The notes: generated by a model from the sequence alone, not told the origin. Shown: positions 8,740 to 17,909, counted from the stretch's first letter. The stretch: 64,000 bases of DNA from Pseudomonadota bacterium (GCA_023439305.1 JAEXOO010000031.1:112530-176529), one strand, 5' to 3'. Translations and numbers: made by a program.

Positions 8740-10220
8740 TGGATACCTTGTCCTTATTGCTGGACGGCTTCGGCGTCGCGCTGCAGCCCGTGAACCTGAT
8801 GTGGGCCCTGGTCGGCTCCGTACTGGGCACGGCCATCGGCATTCTACCGGGCATAGGCCCGGCGCTGACCATTGCCTTGTTGCTGCCCGTCACCGTGTCG
8901 GTCGGGCCGGTCTCGGCCTTCATCATGTTCGCCGGCGTGCTGTACGGTGCCATGTACGGCGGTTCGACCACCGCAATCCTGATCAACACACCCGGCGAAG
9001 CCGGCTCCATGATGACGGCGCTGGAAGGCAACAAGATGGCCCGTCGCGGACGCGGCGCGGCCGCCCTTGCCACGGCCGCCATCGGCTCTTTCATTGCCGG
9101 CACCATCGCCACGCTGGCGCTGACCTTCGCCGCGCCTGCCGTGGCCGAACTGGCTTTCATCTTTACCCCTGCGGACTATTTCGCGCTGACCATCATGGCC
9201 TTCACCTCGGTGGCCGTGGTCATGGGCGCTTCACGCGTGCGCGGCTTCATCGCGCTGTTCCTGGGCCTGGCGCTGGGCGTGATCGGCATCGACGCCATGA
9301 CGGGTCAGCCGCGCATGACCTTCGGCATGCCCGACCTGCTGGATGGCGTGGAACTGACCGTGGTACTGGTATCGGTCTTTGCCGTGGGCGAAATCCTGTA
9401 CGTGGCCAGCCGCTATCGCCATCAAAGCGAAGAGATCATCCCCATCCGCGGCAAGGCCTTCATGACCCGCGACGAATGGAAGCGATCCTGGAAACCCTGG
9501 CTGCGCGGCACCATCATCGGCTTTCCCATGGGCGCCATCCCCGGCGGCGGATCCGAGCTGCCCACCATGCTGTCCTACTCCCTGGAAAAGAACCTGTCCA
9601 AGGAAAAACAGGAATTCGGTAAAGGCGCCATCGAAGGAGTGGCCGGCCCCGAAGCGGCCAATAATGCGGCGGCCGCCGGCATCCTGGTGCCGTTGCTGAC
9701 CCTGGGCCTGCCGACCTCGGCCACGGCGGCCATCCTGCTGGTCGCCTTCCAGAACTATGGCCTGCAGCCCGGACCTTTCCTGTTCACCAGCAATCCCGAA
9801 CTGGTGTGGGGGCTGATCGCCTCGCTCTATGTAGGCAACTGCATGCTGCTGGTGCTGAACCTGCCCCTGGTGGGCCTGTGGGTGCGCCTGCTCTACATCC
9901 CCAAGCCGCAGTTATATGCCGGCATCCTGGTCTTTGCCATGATAGGCATCTGGGGCGTGTCAGGCTCTGTGTTCGAGCTGGGCATGATGGCGGGCCTGGG
10001 CGTGCTCAGCTACGTCATGCGCGTCTATGGCTTCCCGATCGCCCCCTTGCTGATCGGCCTGATCCTGGTGCCGCTGACGGAAAACCAGCTGCGCACCGCA
10101 CTGGCTGCCGGCCAGGGCGACTTCATGGTGCTGTTCCACAGCCCCATCGCCGTCAGCTTCTACATCGTGGCCGCCCTGTTCCTGGCTGTGCCGTGGATGC
10201 TGAAACGGATCCAGCGATAA
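8739..10220 (+). CDS. tctA: Tripartite tricarboxylate transporter large permease TctA
   Basis: A 493-residue transporter with roughly 11-12 membrane segments and the conserved TctA features: a glycine-rich GILPGIGPALT segment near the N-terminus, GAMYGGSTTAILINTPGE, and the repeat-related PGGGSELPT segment in the second half. It is the ion-coupled transport subunit. ATG 8739 overlaps the tctB stop by one base; a GTG one codon earlier is possible but less likely. No TctD/TctE two-component genes follow. Confidence 0.93.
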   Translation: MDTLSLLLDGFGVALQPVNLMWALVGSVLGTAIGILPGIGPALTIALLLPVTVSVGPVSAFIMFAGVLYGAMYGGSTTAILINTPGEAGSMMTALEGNKMARRGRGAAALATAAIGSFIAGTIATLALTFAAPAVAELAFIFTPADYFALTIMAFTSVAVVMGASRVRGFIALFLGLALGVIGIDAMTGQPRMTFGMPDLLDGVELTVVLVSVFAVGEILYVASRYRHQSEEIIPIRGKAFMTRDEWKRSWKPWLRGTIIGFPMGAIPGGGSELPTMLSYSLEKNLSKEKQEFGKGAIEGVAGPEAANNAAAAGILVPLLTLGLPTSATAAILLVAFQNYGLQPGPFLFTSNPELVWGLIASLYVGNCMLLVLNLPLVGLWVRLLYIPKPQLYAGILVFAMIGIWGVSGSVFELGMMAGLGVLSYVMRVYGFPIAPLLIGLILVPLTENQLRTALAAGQGDFMVLFHSPIAVSFYIVAALFLAVPWMLKRIQR

Positions 10221-10271
10221 CAGTATGACGTCTAGCAAGATGTCGTTCCGAGTCTCGACCAGGGGTCCCGC

Positions 10272-11093
10272 TTGAACAAAGGGGCCCCTGACGACGCTAC
10301 CGCCATCCAGTTTTACAGTGAGCACTGGGGCCTGACGCCGGACGGCGCTGTCCTGCGTACGCCCAGCTCCACGCTCGTTCCCGTCCTCCATCAAGGGCTG
10401 CCAGCCATGCTGAAAATAGCCCATATCGCCGAAGAGCAAATCGGTAATGGCTTGATGGCGTGGTGGGACGGCGCAGGCGCTGCGCCCATTCTGGCCCATG
10501 ATGCCCGCGCCTTGCTGATGCAGCGGGCCACGGGGCTGCGAACGCTGCACGACCTGAGCCGCCACGGTAAAGATGACGAGGCCACCTTGCAGCTGTGCCT
10601 TGCGCTAACCCAACTGCATGCGCCCCGCCCTGTGCCTTTGCCGGCATTGACGCCACTGACACAGTGGTTTCAGGATCTGCTGACTATAGACGCGGGCAGC
10701 TATCCTGCACTGCGGCACAGCGCCCGTACAGCGCAGAGCCTACTGGCCCAGCCCCAGGACGAGTGCGTGCTGCATGGCGACATGCATCACGGCAATCTAC
10801 TGGATTTCGACGAACTGGGCTGGCTGGCCATCGATCCCAAGGGACTGTACGGCGAACGTGGTTTCGACTATGCCAACTTGTTCTGCAATCCGGAGCCGGG
10901 CATTGCCGCCCGTGCTTTTGCGGCGCGCCTGGAACAAACTACCCGTATCAGCGGCCTGGACCGTCGCAGACTGCTGGAATGGATACTGGCCTGGAGCGGA
11001 CTGTCCTCGCTCTGGCTGCTGCAAGACGGCGAAGACGCGTCTGGCCGGTTGTTCATAGGGAAAATGGCAGCGCAGGAATTATGTCTGACCTGA
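10272..11093 (+). CDS. APH(6)-like aminoglycoside / hydroxyurea phosphotransferase family kinase
   Basis: A 273-residue kinase of the APH_6_hur family, which includes streptomycin 6-kinases. The catalytic loop LHGDMHHGN lies at about 167-175, followed by the metal-binding AIDPKG (D188) and the family-typical GERGFDYANLF segment. No ATG gives a full N-terminus; TTG 10272 is the first suitable codon, since an in-frame stop lies at 10233-10235, and AGGGG precedes it. The N-lobe is short but contains a plausible ATP lysine in MLKIAH. It stands alone after the Tct operon. True antibiotic substrate is unproven; many chromosomal members have unknown natural substrates. Confidence 0.75.
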   Translation: MNKGAPDDATAIQFYSEHWGLTPDGAVLRTPSSTLVPVLHQGLPAMLKIAHIAEEQIGNGLMAWWDGAGAAPILAHDARALLMQRATGLRTLHDLSRHGKDDEATLQLCLALTQLHAPRPVPLPALTPLTQWFQDLLTIDAGSYPALRHSARTAQSLLAQPQDECVLHGDMHHGNLLDFDELGWLAIDPKGLYGERGFDYANLFCNPEPGIAARAFAARLEQTTRISGLDRRRLLEWILAWSGLSSLWLLQDGEDASGRLFIGKMAAQELCLT

Positions 11094-11200
11094 AGACTGT
11101 TCATGCGCAGGAATAGGCGTGTCCCAAGTTCTACGCTGTATTCTTCTGCCAATATGTAGTAACGTTGCCACATGACATTTTTTCACTTGGGAGACACCCC

Positions 11201-11455
11201 ATGCCCGTGACAACCTTGTCCAGCCGGGAGCTGAATCACGACCTGGGACATGCTAAAAAAGCAGCTCAAGAAGGCCCTGTCATCATTACTGATCGCGGCA
11301 AGCCCGCCCATGTCCTTATGAGCTACGAACTGTACCAACGCCTGATCGGCCAGCCCCGCAGCCTGGTCGACGCCCTGGCCATGCCCGGCCTGGCGCAGGT
11401 CGAATTCGACCCGGCCCCCAGCGCAATTCACAGCCGGCCAGCCGATCTGTCCTGA
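11201..11455 (+). CDS. Type II antitoxin, Phd/YefM family
   Basis: An 84-residue protein with the Phd/YefM DNA-binding fold pattern: SSRELNHDLGHAKKAA at the N-terminus, then PVIITDRGKPAHVLMSYELYQRL. This family binds its own promoter and neutralises a partner toxin through its flexible C-terminus. Its stop TGA shares a base with the ATG of the PIN-domain toxin, the standard coupled arrangement. A GGGAGA site sits six bases before ATG 11201. Confidence 0.9.
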   Translation: MPVTTLSSRELNHDLGHAKKAAQEGPVIITDRGKPAHVLMSYELYQRLIGQPRSLVDALAMPGLAQVEFDPAPSAIHSRPADLS

Positions 11456-11877
11456 TGTACATCCTGGACACCAACGTCATCTCCGAGTTGCGCAAGGCGG
11501 GCGACGGCAAGGCCCACCCCGCCGTCGTGGCCTGGATCGCCGCGCGCCAGGCGCAGACCTTCTTTCTGTCGTCCATCACCGTGATGGAACTGGAAATGGG
11601 TGTGCTGCGCATCGAACGGCGCGACGCCCGTCAGGGCGGCCTGCTGCGGCATTGGCTGGACACCCGGGTTTTACCCGAATTTGATGACCGTATCCTGCCA
11701 GTGGACGGCGCCGTGGCTCTGCGCTGCGCCCGACTGCACGTCCCGGACCCTCGCTCCGAACGCGACGCCTTGATCGCCGCCACCGCTCTGGTGCACGGCA
11801 TGACCCTGGTCACGCGCAACACCGCAGATTTCAACGCGACGGGCGCTAGACTGGCCGACCCCTGGACGGCCGCCTAG
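11455..11877 (+). CDS. Type II toxin, PIN-domain ribonuclease (VapC/FitB-like)
   Basis: A 140-residue PIN-domain protein. The four acidic residues expected to hold Mg2+ are present: D5 in LDTN, E45 in TVMELEMG, D104 in SERDALIAATA and D125 in TADF. Members cleave tRNAs or other RNAs when not bound by antitoxin. The Phd-type partner makes this closer to FitAB/YefM-VapC hybrids than to classical VapBC. Both genes look intact. The stop is one base away from the stop of the convergent nitroreductase gene. Confidence 0.9.
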   Translation: MYILDTNVISELRKAGDGKAHPAVVAWIAARQAQTFFLSSITVMELEMGVLRIERRDARQGGLLRHWLDTRVLPEFDDRILPVDGAVALRCARLHVPDPRSERDALIAATALVHGMTLVTRNTADFNATGARLADPWTAA

Positions 11878-11878
11878 A

Positions 11879-12454
11879 TCACAACAACTGGCAGACTTCC
11901 TCGAACTCGAAACGCGGGTGGCGGGCAAAGAGTTTCGAATGATCGCCATAGCCCAGATTGCACAGAAAGTTGGTCTTGACCGCCGTACCCGCCCAGAAAT
12001 CACGGTCCAAGGCAGACGCGTCGAAACCGGACATGGGGCCGCAATCCAGACCCAGCGCCCGGGCGGCCAGGATGAAATATCCCCCTTGCAGCGTGCCGTT
12101 GCGAAAGGCCGTCGTTTCGGCATGATGCGCATCCTCGAACGCATGCTTGATGCCGGGATTGTGCGGGAACAGACGCGGCAAGTGCTGATGGAACTGCGTG
12201 TCGTAGCCGATGATGGCGGTCACCGGCGCCGTCATGGTCTTGTGCACATTGCCTTCGGACAGGTAGGGCCGCAAGCGCTCCCGACCCTGCTCGGTACGCA
12301 CAAAAATGATGCGGGCCGGCGAACAGTTCGCTGAGGTCGGCCCCCACTTCACCAGTTCGTAAATCTGCCGCAGCATATCGTCGCTGACGACCTGCGACGT
12401 CCAGCCATTGTGCGAGCGGGCGCTGCGAAACAGCGTGTCCAGACTCATGCTCAT
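11879..12454 (-). CDS. Nitroreductase-family FMN enzyme, RutE/HadB-like
   Basis: A 191-residue NAD(P)H-dependent flavoprotein. The WGPTSANCSPARIIFV segment near residues 37-52 and AALGLDCGPMSGF-like region (RALGLDCGPMSGF) are the hallmarks of the RutE (malonic semialdehyde reductase) / HadB subgroup. It is the last gene of the nine-gene catabolic operon and overlaps the preceding hydrolase gene by four bases (ATGA). ATG 12454 follows AGGGAGG at about seven bases, so this start is preferred over a GTG six codons upstream. In this operon it might reduce a small semialdehyde released by the upstream enzymes; that is inference. Confidence 0.85.
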   Translation of the reverse strand: MSMSLDTLFRSARSHNGWTSQVVSDDMLRQIYELVKWGPTSANCSPARIIFVRTEQGRERLRPYLSEGNVHKTMTAPVTAIIGYDTQFHQHLPRLFPHNPGIKHAFEDAHHAETTAFRNGTLQGGYFILAARALGLDCGPMSGFDASALDRDFWAGTAVKTNFLCNLGYGDHSKLFARHPRFEFEEVCQLL

Positions 12455-13332
12455 GATGTAGCCTCCCTGCACACGGACATGAACCGCAACGCCGCCAAAG
12501 CTATCTGCCCGTCATGGCGCGTCAATTCGTCCAGAATCGTGAAATGATCCCGTCCGGCGCACAGCACATGCCCGGCGTGATGGGCACCCCAATGCTGGGC
12601 GAACAAGGCGCTCTGCTCATGGAACCCCGTATTTTCATCCGTGCCTAACCCCGTCAGCACGCGAGCATCGATCCCGGGCTGGCGCAAAACCGGGCTGAGC
12701 CGCTGAGCCTGCATGGGATCCAGGCCGGTCAGATCCCTGACCGAGGGCACATCCAGCAAGGGGCGCAAATCGTACAGACCGCTGACACAGATCGCGCCCT
12801 TGATCCTGGCTAGCTCGCCGCCCGCATCCGGGCAGTCCGCCACAAGCAGGCTGGCGGCCAGATGGGCGCCCGCCGAATGTCCGGCCACAAACAGACAATC
12901 GGGATTCGCCTGCCATTGATGGCCGCGCTCCTGCAGCCAGGTCGCCGCCAGGCGCATCTGCGCCACGATGCGCCCAATACCGACCTGCGGGCACAGCGCG
13001 TAGTTGACCACCGCCACCACATAGCCCGCCTGGGTGAAGGCGGGCGCGACGATGGACGCATCGGACTTATCCAGGGACGACCAGTATCCGCCGTGGATGT
13101 ACATCAGCGTGCCGTGGGCCTGCCCTTCCGGGAAGAACAGGTCCAGCGTCTCGGTCGCGTCCTGGCCGTAGGGCACGTCAAGCCGGCATCGCCCGACTCG
13201 AACCGCCTGTTCCCTGACAGCCAGCGAGTCGCTCGCCCACCGGGCAAAAATGTCCCTGTAGCCGGGCGTGGCCGCCCGGGCGTTGTATGCGGCTTCGCCC
13301 CGGGCCTGAGCGGATGACAATGGCGCGTCCAT
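12451..13332 (-). CDS. Alpha/beta hydrolase, kynurenine formamidase-like
   Basis: A 293-residue esterase-type hydrolase. HGGYW at 80-84 forms the oxyanion-hole motif and GHSAG at 151-155 holds the nucleophile S153; a late D-H pair (AGRDHFTILDEL) supplies the catalytic histidine. HGGYW plus GHSAGAHLA is the pattern of the kynurenine formamidase / arylformamidase group. It starts one base after the DapA-like gene and overlaps the nitroreductase gene. The operon has no other tryptophan-pathway gene, so it more probably hydrolyses an amide or ester intermediate of the local pathway. Confidence 0.82.
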   Translation of the reverse strand: MDAPLSSAQARGEAAYNARAATPGYRDIFARWASDSLAVREQAVRVGRCRLDVPYGQDATETLDLFFPEGQAHGTLMYIHGGYWSSLDKSDASIVAPAFTQAGYVVAVVNYALCPQVGIGRIVAQMRLAATWLQERGHQWQANPDCLFVAGHSAGAHLAASLLVADCPDAGGELARIKGAICVSGLYDLRPLLDVPSVRDLTGLDPMQAQRLSPVLRQPGIDARVLTGLGTDENTGFHEQSALFAQHWGAHHAGHVLCAGRDHFTILDELTRHDGQIALAALRFMSVCREATS

Positions 13333-13333
13333 A

Positions 13334-14230
13334 TCAGTGCATTTCAGCGGCGATCTGCGACACCACCTGGGCCACCTGGGCGCGGGCGGCATCACTTAGC
13401 GGCCGGATGGGCTCGCGGGTGGGCCCGGCGCTGCGTCCGGCCAGTGTCATGGCTTCTTTGATGACAACGGGAAAAGAACCCAGCGCCCACGCCGCGCGCA
13501 AAGGCGCGAAAATATCGGACAGTCGCAGGGCTTCCTGCATATTGCCACCCCTCAAAGCCTCGTACAGCGCCACCATCAATTCCGGAAACACATTGGCCGC
13601 CGGAGAAATCGTGCCTTGCGCACCGTGCAGCATCATGGCCACGGCAATGGTGTCGCGCCCCGAGAACAACAGCGATGGTCTGGGCGCCAGCAAAGGATAT
13701 TCGATCGACTGGGTCAGGTCGCCGCCCGAGTCCTTTACGCCCACAATATTATCGGCACGTTCCATGCAGCGCGCCAGCGTCTTGGGCGCTACGTTCACAC
13801 TGGTGCGCGGCGGGTTGTTGTACAGCATGACGGGCAGGCCAGTCGCCTGCGCGACCGCCACATAGTGCTCGACCAGCTCATCTTGCGTAGGCTGGACAAA
13901 ATACGGCGTGATCACCATGGCCAGATCCACGCCCATGGCCTCGGCCGCCTGGGTCAAGGCAATGGACTGGCGCGTGGTGGCCGCGCCCGTGCCCGCATAC
14001 ACCGGCACCCGACCGTCGACCGCCTGCACGGCAGCTTCTATCAGTTGCAGGTGCTCGTCCATGTCCAGGGCAAAGAACTCGCCCTGGCTGCCGGCCACTG
14101 AAATGCCATGCACCCCGGCGGCGATGTAATCCTCAATCAGCTCTGCGATACGAGGCACATCCAGCATGAAGTCCGGCGTGAACGGCGTCGCCATGGCCGG
14201 CACGACACCATGAAATCTTGAAATATCCAT
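13334..14230 (-). CDS. DapA / N-acetylneuraminate lyase family aldolase
   Basis: A 298-residue class I aldolase-fold protein. The Schiff-base lysine is K166 in GVKDSGG and the proton-relay tyrosine is Y137 in LYNNPPRT; the carboxylate-binding GTTGE motif appears as GSQGE at about 47-51. Because it lies in a catabolic operon with FAH, VOC and hydrolase genes, a pyruvate-forming aldolase or hydratase-aldolase is more likely than lysine biosynthesis. The change of GTTGE to GSQGE supports a substrate other than that of DapA. It is separated by 28 bases from the ABC ATPase gene. Confidence 0.82.
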   Translation of the reverse strand: MDISRFHGVVPAMATPFTPDFMLDVPRIAELIEDYIAAGVHGISVAGSQGEFFALDMDEHLQLIEAAVQAVDGRVPVYAGTGAATTRQSIALTQAAEAMGVDLAMVITPYFVQPTQDELVEHYVAVAQATGLPVMLYNNPPRTSVNVAPKTLARCMERADNIVGVKDSGGDLTQSIEYPLLAPRPSLLFSGRDTIAVAMMLHGAQGTISPAANVFPELMVALYEALRGGNMQEALRLSDIFAPLRAAWALGSFPVVIKEAMTLAGRSAGPTREPIRPLSDAARAQVAQVVSQIAAEMH

Positions 14231-14258
14231 CTGGCTTCCCTACCTTGAAAAGCTGGGC

Positions 14259-15053
14259 TTATTCAACACCCATAAGTTGGCTGAGCTGTACGACATAACG
14301 ACCGAATTCCACCGATTCCTTGCTGGTGCGCGGGTCGCGGGGACGCGGCAGTTCGATGCGGATATCCTCGATGATCCGACCCGGATGCTCGGACATGACC
14401 AGCACGCGATCCGACAGAAACACCGCCTCTGCAATGCTGTGCGTGATCAACAGCACGGTCTGGCGCATTTCCTGCCACAGGCGCAGCAGTTCCACATTGA
14501 GCTTGTCGCGCGTCAGCGCATCCAGCGCGCCAAAAGGCTCGTCCAGCAGCAGCACCTTGGGGCGCGTGGCCAGAATCTGCCCGATAGCGGCACGCTGGCG
14601 CATGCCCCCCGACAACTGGTGAGGGTAGTTGTGGCGGAATTTCTCCAGCTTGAGCACCGGCAACAATTCCTGCACCCGCTCGTCGACGACCGACTTAGGA
14701 AGATTCCGGACCTCGGCCGCCAGACGCATGTTGTCCTCGACCGTTTTCCAGGGCAACATATTGTGGGTCTGGAAAACCACGCCCACATCGTCCGACATGT
14801 GCTCGGGCGCCTGGGGCCGTCCCAATATTTCTACTCCACCGCCTTTGTCGGCCCCGATCAGACCGGCGACGATGCGCAGCAGCGTGCTTTTTCCGCAGCC
14901 GCTGGGACCCAGAATGGACACGAACTCGCCGCGCGGAATCGAAAAATCGACGGCGCTGAGCGCCTGCACGGCCCGTGCTCCTGCAAACGTCTTGCTGACC
15001 TGCCGGATGGCAATGGCCGTTTCCCCCTGAGGCGCTGCTTGACCTAAGCTCAT
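14259..15053 (-). CDS. ABC transporter ATPase, NitT/TauT (SsuB/TauB) type
   Basis: A 264-residue ATPase with Walker A GPSGCGKST, the signature LSGGMRQR, Walker B LLLDEPFGALD and the switch histidine in LITHSIAEAV. LSGGMRQR and FGALDALTR are typical of the nitrate/sulfonate/taurine subfamily. It acts with the permease at 15507 and the receptor at 16902, though a VOC gene lies between them. ATG 15053 follows AAGGGAG closely and begins just after the VOC stop; longer frames would run into that gene. Confidence 0.92.
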   Translation of the reverse strand: MSLGQAAPQGETAIAIRQVSKTFAGARAVQALSAVDFSIPRGEFVSILGPSGCGKSTLLRIVAGLIGADKGGGVEILGRPQAPEHMSDDVGVVFQTHNMLPWKTVEDNMRLAAEVRNLPKSVVDERVQELLPVLKLEKFRHNYPHQLSGGMRQRAAIGQILATRPKVLLLDEPFGALDALTRDKLNVELLRLWQEMRQTVLLITHSIAEAVFLSDRVLVMSEHPGRIIEDIRIELPRPRDPRTSKESVEFGRYVVQLSQLMGVE

Positions 15054-15063
15054 CCCGGCTCCC

Positions 15064-15465
15064 TTATTTCTTGGCTCCGACCCAGCCATTCTCGGAAATG
15101 TCGAAGATCACGCCATCCTGGTCGCGGAACTTCATTTCGTAATACAGGCTGTTCTTTTCCAGCGGCAGATCCATGAAGAACGTGCCGCCGCTCTTTTCGA
15201 TGATTTTGCGCTGCTCTTCCAGGTCATCGACCCAGAAACCGAAATGGTGCGTACCCACCCAGTCCTTGCCCTTGTCCAGGCCCGCGGCCTCGTCCGTCTT
15301 GTAATTGAGCAAGGCCAGGCAGACCGTGCCGTCCGACAGATAGACGCCGTCGGCCAGGGGCGAATAAGTAGGTTCCACAATCTCCATGCCGAACACTTCC
15401 GAATAGAACTTGGCTGCCTTGTGAGGATCAGGAACAGCGAGGGCGATATGACGCAGTTTGGCCAT
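15064..15465 (-). CDS. VOC / glyoxalase-superfamily protein (small)
   Basis: A 133-residue protein with the paired beta-alpha-beta-beta-beta repeats of the vicinal oxygen chelate superfamily: RHIALAVPDPHKAAKFY at the start and HHFGFWVDDLEEQRKII in the second half. Histidines H6 and the HH pair are potential metal ligands, while the C-terminal ligand (normally Glu) may be the D or E of FDISENG. It could be a metal-dependent isomerase, lyase or dioxygenase. It is embedded between the ABC permease and ATPase genes, an unusual place for an enzyme, which ties it to the imported substrate. Confidence 0.82.
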   Translation of the reverse strand: MAKLRHIALAVPDPHKAAKFYSEVFGMEIVEPTYSPLADGVYLSDGTVCLALLNYKTDEAAGLDKGKDWVGTHHFGFWVDDLEEQRKIIEKSGGTFFMDLPLEKNSLYYEMKFRDQDGVIFDISENGWVGAKK

Positions 15466-15506
15466 GTTGTTGTCTCCAGTTTGTTATGAATAAAAAATCC
15501 AGCACC

Positions 15507-16274
15507 TTACAGACCGCGCCACCAGACGCGTTTTGCAATCAGCTCCACCACCAGATACAGCAAGGCGGCAACCAGCGACACCGTTATCAGTGCCGCGAAC
15601 AGATAATCCGTGCGGGCATTGGCCGTGGTGTCCAGAATCAAGTGACCCAGGCCGTGCTCGGCGCCCACGAACTCGCCCACGATGGCGCCGATCACCGCCA
15701 GGGGCATGGCCTGCTTACAGCCGTCCATGATCGAGGGCAAGGCGGCCGGCACATACAGGCGCTTGAAGATCACCCAGTGCGAGGCCCGTATGGCATAAAA
15801 ATGCTCAATCAGATTGGCGGGCGTGGCCGCCAGCCCGCCCATGGTGGCGATCACCACCGGAAAGAAGGCGAACAGAAACGCCATCAAGATCTTGGAAATA
15901 TCGCCATAGCCGAACCAGATCACCATCAACGGCGCCAGCGCAATCTTGGGGATGCCCTGGAACACGACAATCAGCGGATACAAGGTGCGCCGCACCGTCG
16001 CAAAGCCATGTATGACCAGGCCCAACGCCACCCCGCCCACGACCGCCAGCACAAAGCCGACCAGCACTTCTTTGGTGGTGATCCAGGATTGCACCAGCAG
16101 GTTCTCGCGGTTGACCCACATGCTCTCCAGGATCTTGGACAGCGGCGGCAACAAGTACGGCTTGATATTGAAGGCGCTGACCGCCACCTCCCACAGCACG
16201 GCGATGATCAGAAAAAAAACAAGGGGGTCCAGATACGAGCGCAACCCGCCCTGGCGCTTTGGCAGCCACTGCAT
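15507..16274 (-). CDS. ABC transporter permease, NitT/TauT (SsuC) type
   Basis: A 255-residue membrane protein with about six hydrophobic segments and the BPD_transp_1 EAA-type loop (RASHWVIFKRLYVPAALPSI). The FQGIPKIALAPLMVIWFG segment is typical of the SsuC/TauC group. It is the membrane partner of the ATPase at 14259 and the SBP at 16902. It lies between the two VOC genes, with about 65 bases to the upstream one. Confidence 0.9.
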   Translation of the reverse strand: MQWLPKRQGGLRSYLDPLVFFLIIAVLWEVAVSAFNIKPYLLPPLSKILESMWVNRENLLVQSWITTKEVLVGFVLAVVGGVALGLVIHGFATVRRTLYPLIVVFQGIPKIALAPLMVIWFGYGDISKILMAFLFAFFPVVIATMGGLAATPANLIEHFYAIRASHWVIFKRLYVPAALPSIMDGCKQAMPLAVIGAIVGEFVGAEHGLGHLILDTTANARTDYLFAALITVSLVAALLYLVVELIAKRVWWRGL

Positions 16275-16339
16275 GATGGTCTCCAGAATCGTTATTGTTT
16301 TTTGAACAAGAGCCTGACGGAGTCAGGCCCTGCACCTTG

Positions 16340-16888
16340 CTACTTTTTGTCGTCTTTATCGGCGGACGGTCCCCAGGCTGGCGGCGGGACGACGAATTTT
16401 TCGAATTCCCACTGATCGAATGCCTTGATGTCGTTTTTCCAGACACGGGCCACATGGGGGTGCTCGGGCGTCACCTGGATCATTTCCGCATAGAATTCGC
16501 AGTAATTTCCGTCCGGATCCTCGAACACCAGGAACAGGTTTTCGCCCGGTCCGTGCTTGCCCACCCCGCGCACGATCTTCACGCCCTTGCTTTGCAGGTA
16601 AACGGCGGCCTCTTCCAGTTCTTCCAGCGAGGCCAGTTGGTACGAAAAGTGCTCCAGGCCAGGACGGCCTGGCTCGTACACCGCCGTCATCAAGGGGCTA
16701 TCGGGCGGAATCTGCGCCAGACCCAGATCGTGGTGATCGATGCCGCAGCGCAGGAACGCCATCTGGTCTTCGATGTAGTCCGACACCTCCAGCCCCACAA
16801 TGTCGGTGTAGAAGCGCACGGATGCGTGCAGGTCGCGGACATTCAACACCACATGTCCGATACGTTGCGGCCTCGGTCGGTTAGCCAT
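16340..16888 (-). CDS. VOC-superfamily dioxygenase-like protein with intact H-H-E triad
   Basis: A 182-residue protein resembling the catalytic domain of type I extradiol dioxygenases and fosfomycin-resistance/glyoxalase proteins. Candidate Fe(II) ligands are H12 (IGHVVLNV), the histidine of GLEHFSYQ near residue 97, and the glutamate of YCEFYAE near 152. It ends in an unusual proline-rich, then lysine/aspartate-rich tail. It lies directly after the SBP gene (13 bases). A ring-cleaving dioxygenase is plausible beside an FAH-family hydrolase and a DapA-like aldolase, but a different VOC reaction cannot be excluded. Confidence 0.82.
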   Translation of the reverse strand: MANRPRPQRIGHVVLNVRDLHASVRFYTDIVGLEVSDYIEDQMAFLRCGIDHHDLGLAQIPPDSPLMTAVYEPGRPGLEHFSYQLASLEELEEAAVYLQSKGVKIVRGVGKHGPGENLFLVFEDPDGNYCEFYAEMIQVTPEHPHVARVWKNDIKAFDQWEFEKFVVPPPAWGPSADKDDKK

Positions 16889-16901
16889 GAGTCCCCCTTT
16901 T

Positions 16902-17909
16902 TTACTTCAGCAGTTCGTTGGTGTAGAGATCGTCAGGCTTGATATCGGACTTGATATCGAAAGCCTTGGTAATGAATTTCACGGTCGCGTCCATGCGATC
17001 CGGCCGCAGATAGCCCAGCCCCTGATCCTTGGCATTGGGATCGACCAGCAAGGTATTGATGTCCTGTATCTGCATCAAGGCCACATTGGGATCGATGGTG
17101 GGATACAGCTTGGTCATGATGGCCGCAGCCTGCTCAGGCTGCTTCTGGGCGAATTCGTAGCCGGCGTAAGAAGCCTTAAGAAACTTGCGCACGACCTCGG
17201 GCTTTTTCTCGATCAGGTCGGCCCGCGTCGCAAAACCGCTGCCGTAGGCATCCAGGCCGAAGTCGCTGTATTCAATCCAGCCCAGCGTGACGCCGGCGGC
17301 ATCCGCGCGCTTTTGAACGACAGCACGGTTGCTGGCGCGCCAGCATTCAGCCAGGTCCAGCTTGCCTTCCACGAGGGACGCGTCGATGACGGCCGGATCC
17401 ATGCGCAGCAGGCGGATGAAGTCCTTGGGCTTGCCGTTCAGCTCCAACCACTCCGGCACCACGTTCTGGACCGGCGATGCCGACCCGCCCCCCATGGTCA
17501 GGCCTTTCATGTCGTCCAGGCCCTTGATGGCATGACGCTTGGCATCAAAGCAGATGCCTGCGGGCCACGTCGTGTTGATCGCCCCCACCATGCGCACCTT
17601 GCCGCCATTGGCGTGATTAAGCACCAGGCTGACCGGGTCCACATAGCCGAATTCGTACTGCCCCTGGTCCAGTTCGTTGACAGTGCGGTTGCCGCCATAG
17701 CCGCGCACGATGTCGACCTCCAGCCCTTCTTTGGCGAACAGCCCCTGTTCTTTGGCGACCATGACCCCGATGGAGCTGCCTTGCGGCAGCCAGGCCATGT
17801 TGTAGGTGACTTTTTCCTGGGCCAGCGCCGCGGACGGAGCGGCCAGCACACCGGCTGCGCACGCCCAGGCTCCCAGCAGTCCCCCGAATATCGTGAATTT
17901 TTTCTGCAT
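16902..17909 (-). CDS. Periplasmic substrate-binding protein, NMT1/THI5-like (SsuA type)
   Basis: A 335-residue secreted receptor with a signal peptide of about 30 residues ending ALAQ. The mature N-terminus (VTYNMAWLPQGSSIGVMVAKEQGLFAKEGL, here abbreviated) follows the NMT1 pattern of receptors for sulfonates, pyrimidine precursors and aromatic acids. A GGAGA site precedes ATG 17909. It is 13 bases from the VOC gene downstream and 115 bases from the FAH gene upstream, a gap that holds an inverted repeat and may contain a processing or attenuation site. Confidence 0.9.
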   Translation of the reverse strand: MQKKFTIFGGLLGAWACAAGVLAAPSAALAQEKVTYNMAWLPQGSSIGVMVAKEQGLFAKEGLEVDIVRGYGGNRTVNELDQGQYEFGYVDPVSLVLNHANGGKVRMVGAINTTWPAGICFDAKRHAIKGLDDMKGLTMGGGSASPVQNVVPEWLELNGKPKDFIRLLRMDPAVIDASLVEGKLDLAECWRASNRAVVQKRADAAGVTLGWIEYSDFGLDAYGSGFATRADLIEKKPEVVRKFLKASYAGYEFAQKQPEQAAAIMTKLYPTIDPNVALMQIQDINTLLVDPNAKDQGLGYLRPDRMDATVKFITKAFDIKSDIKPDDLYTNELLK

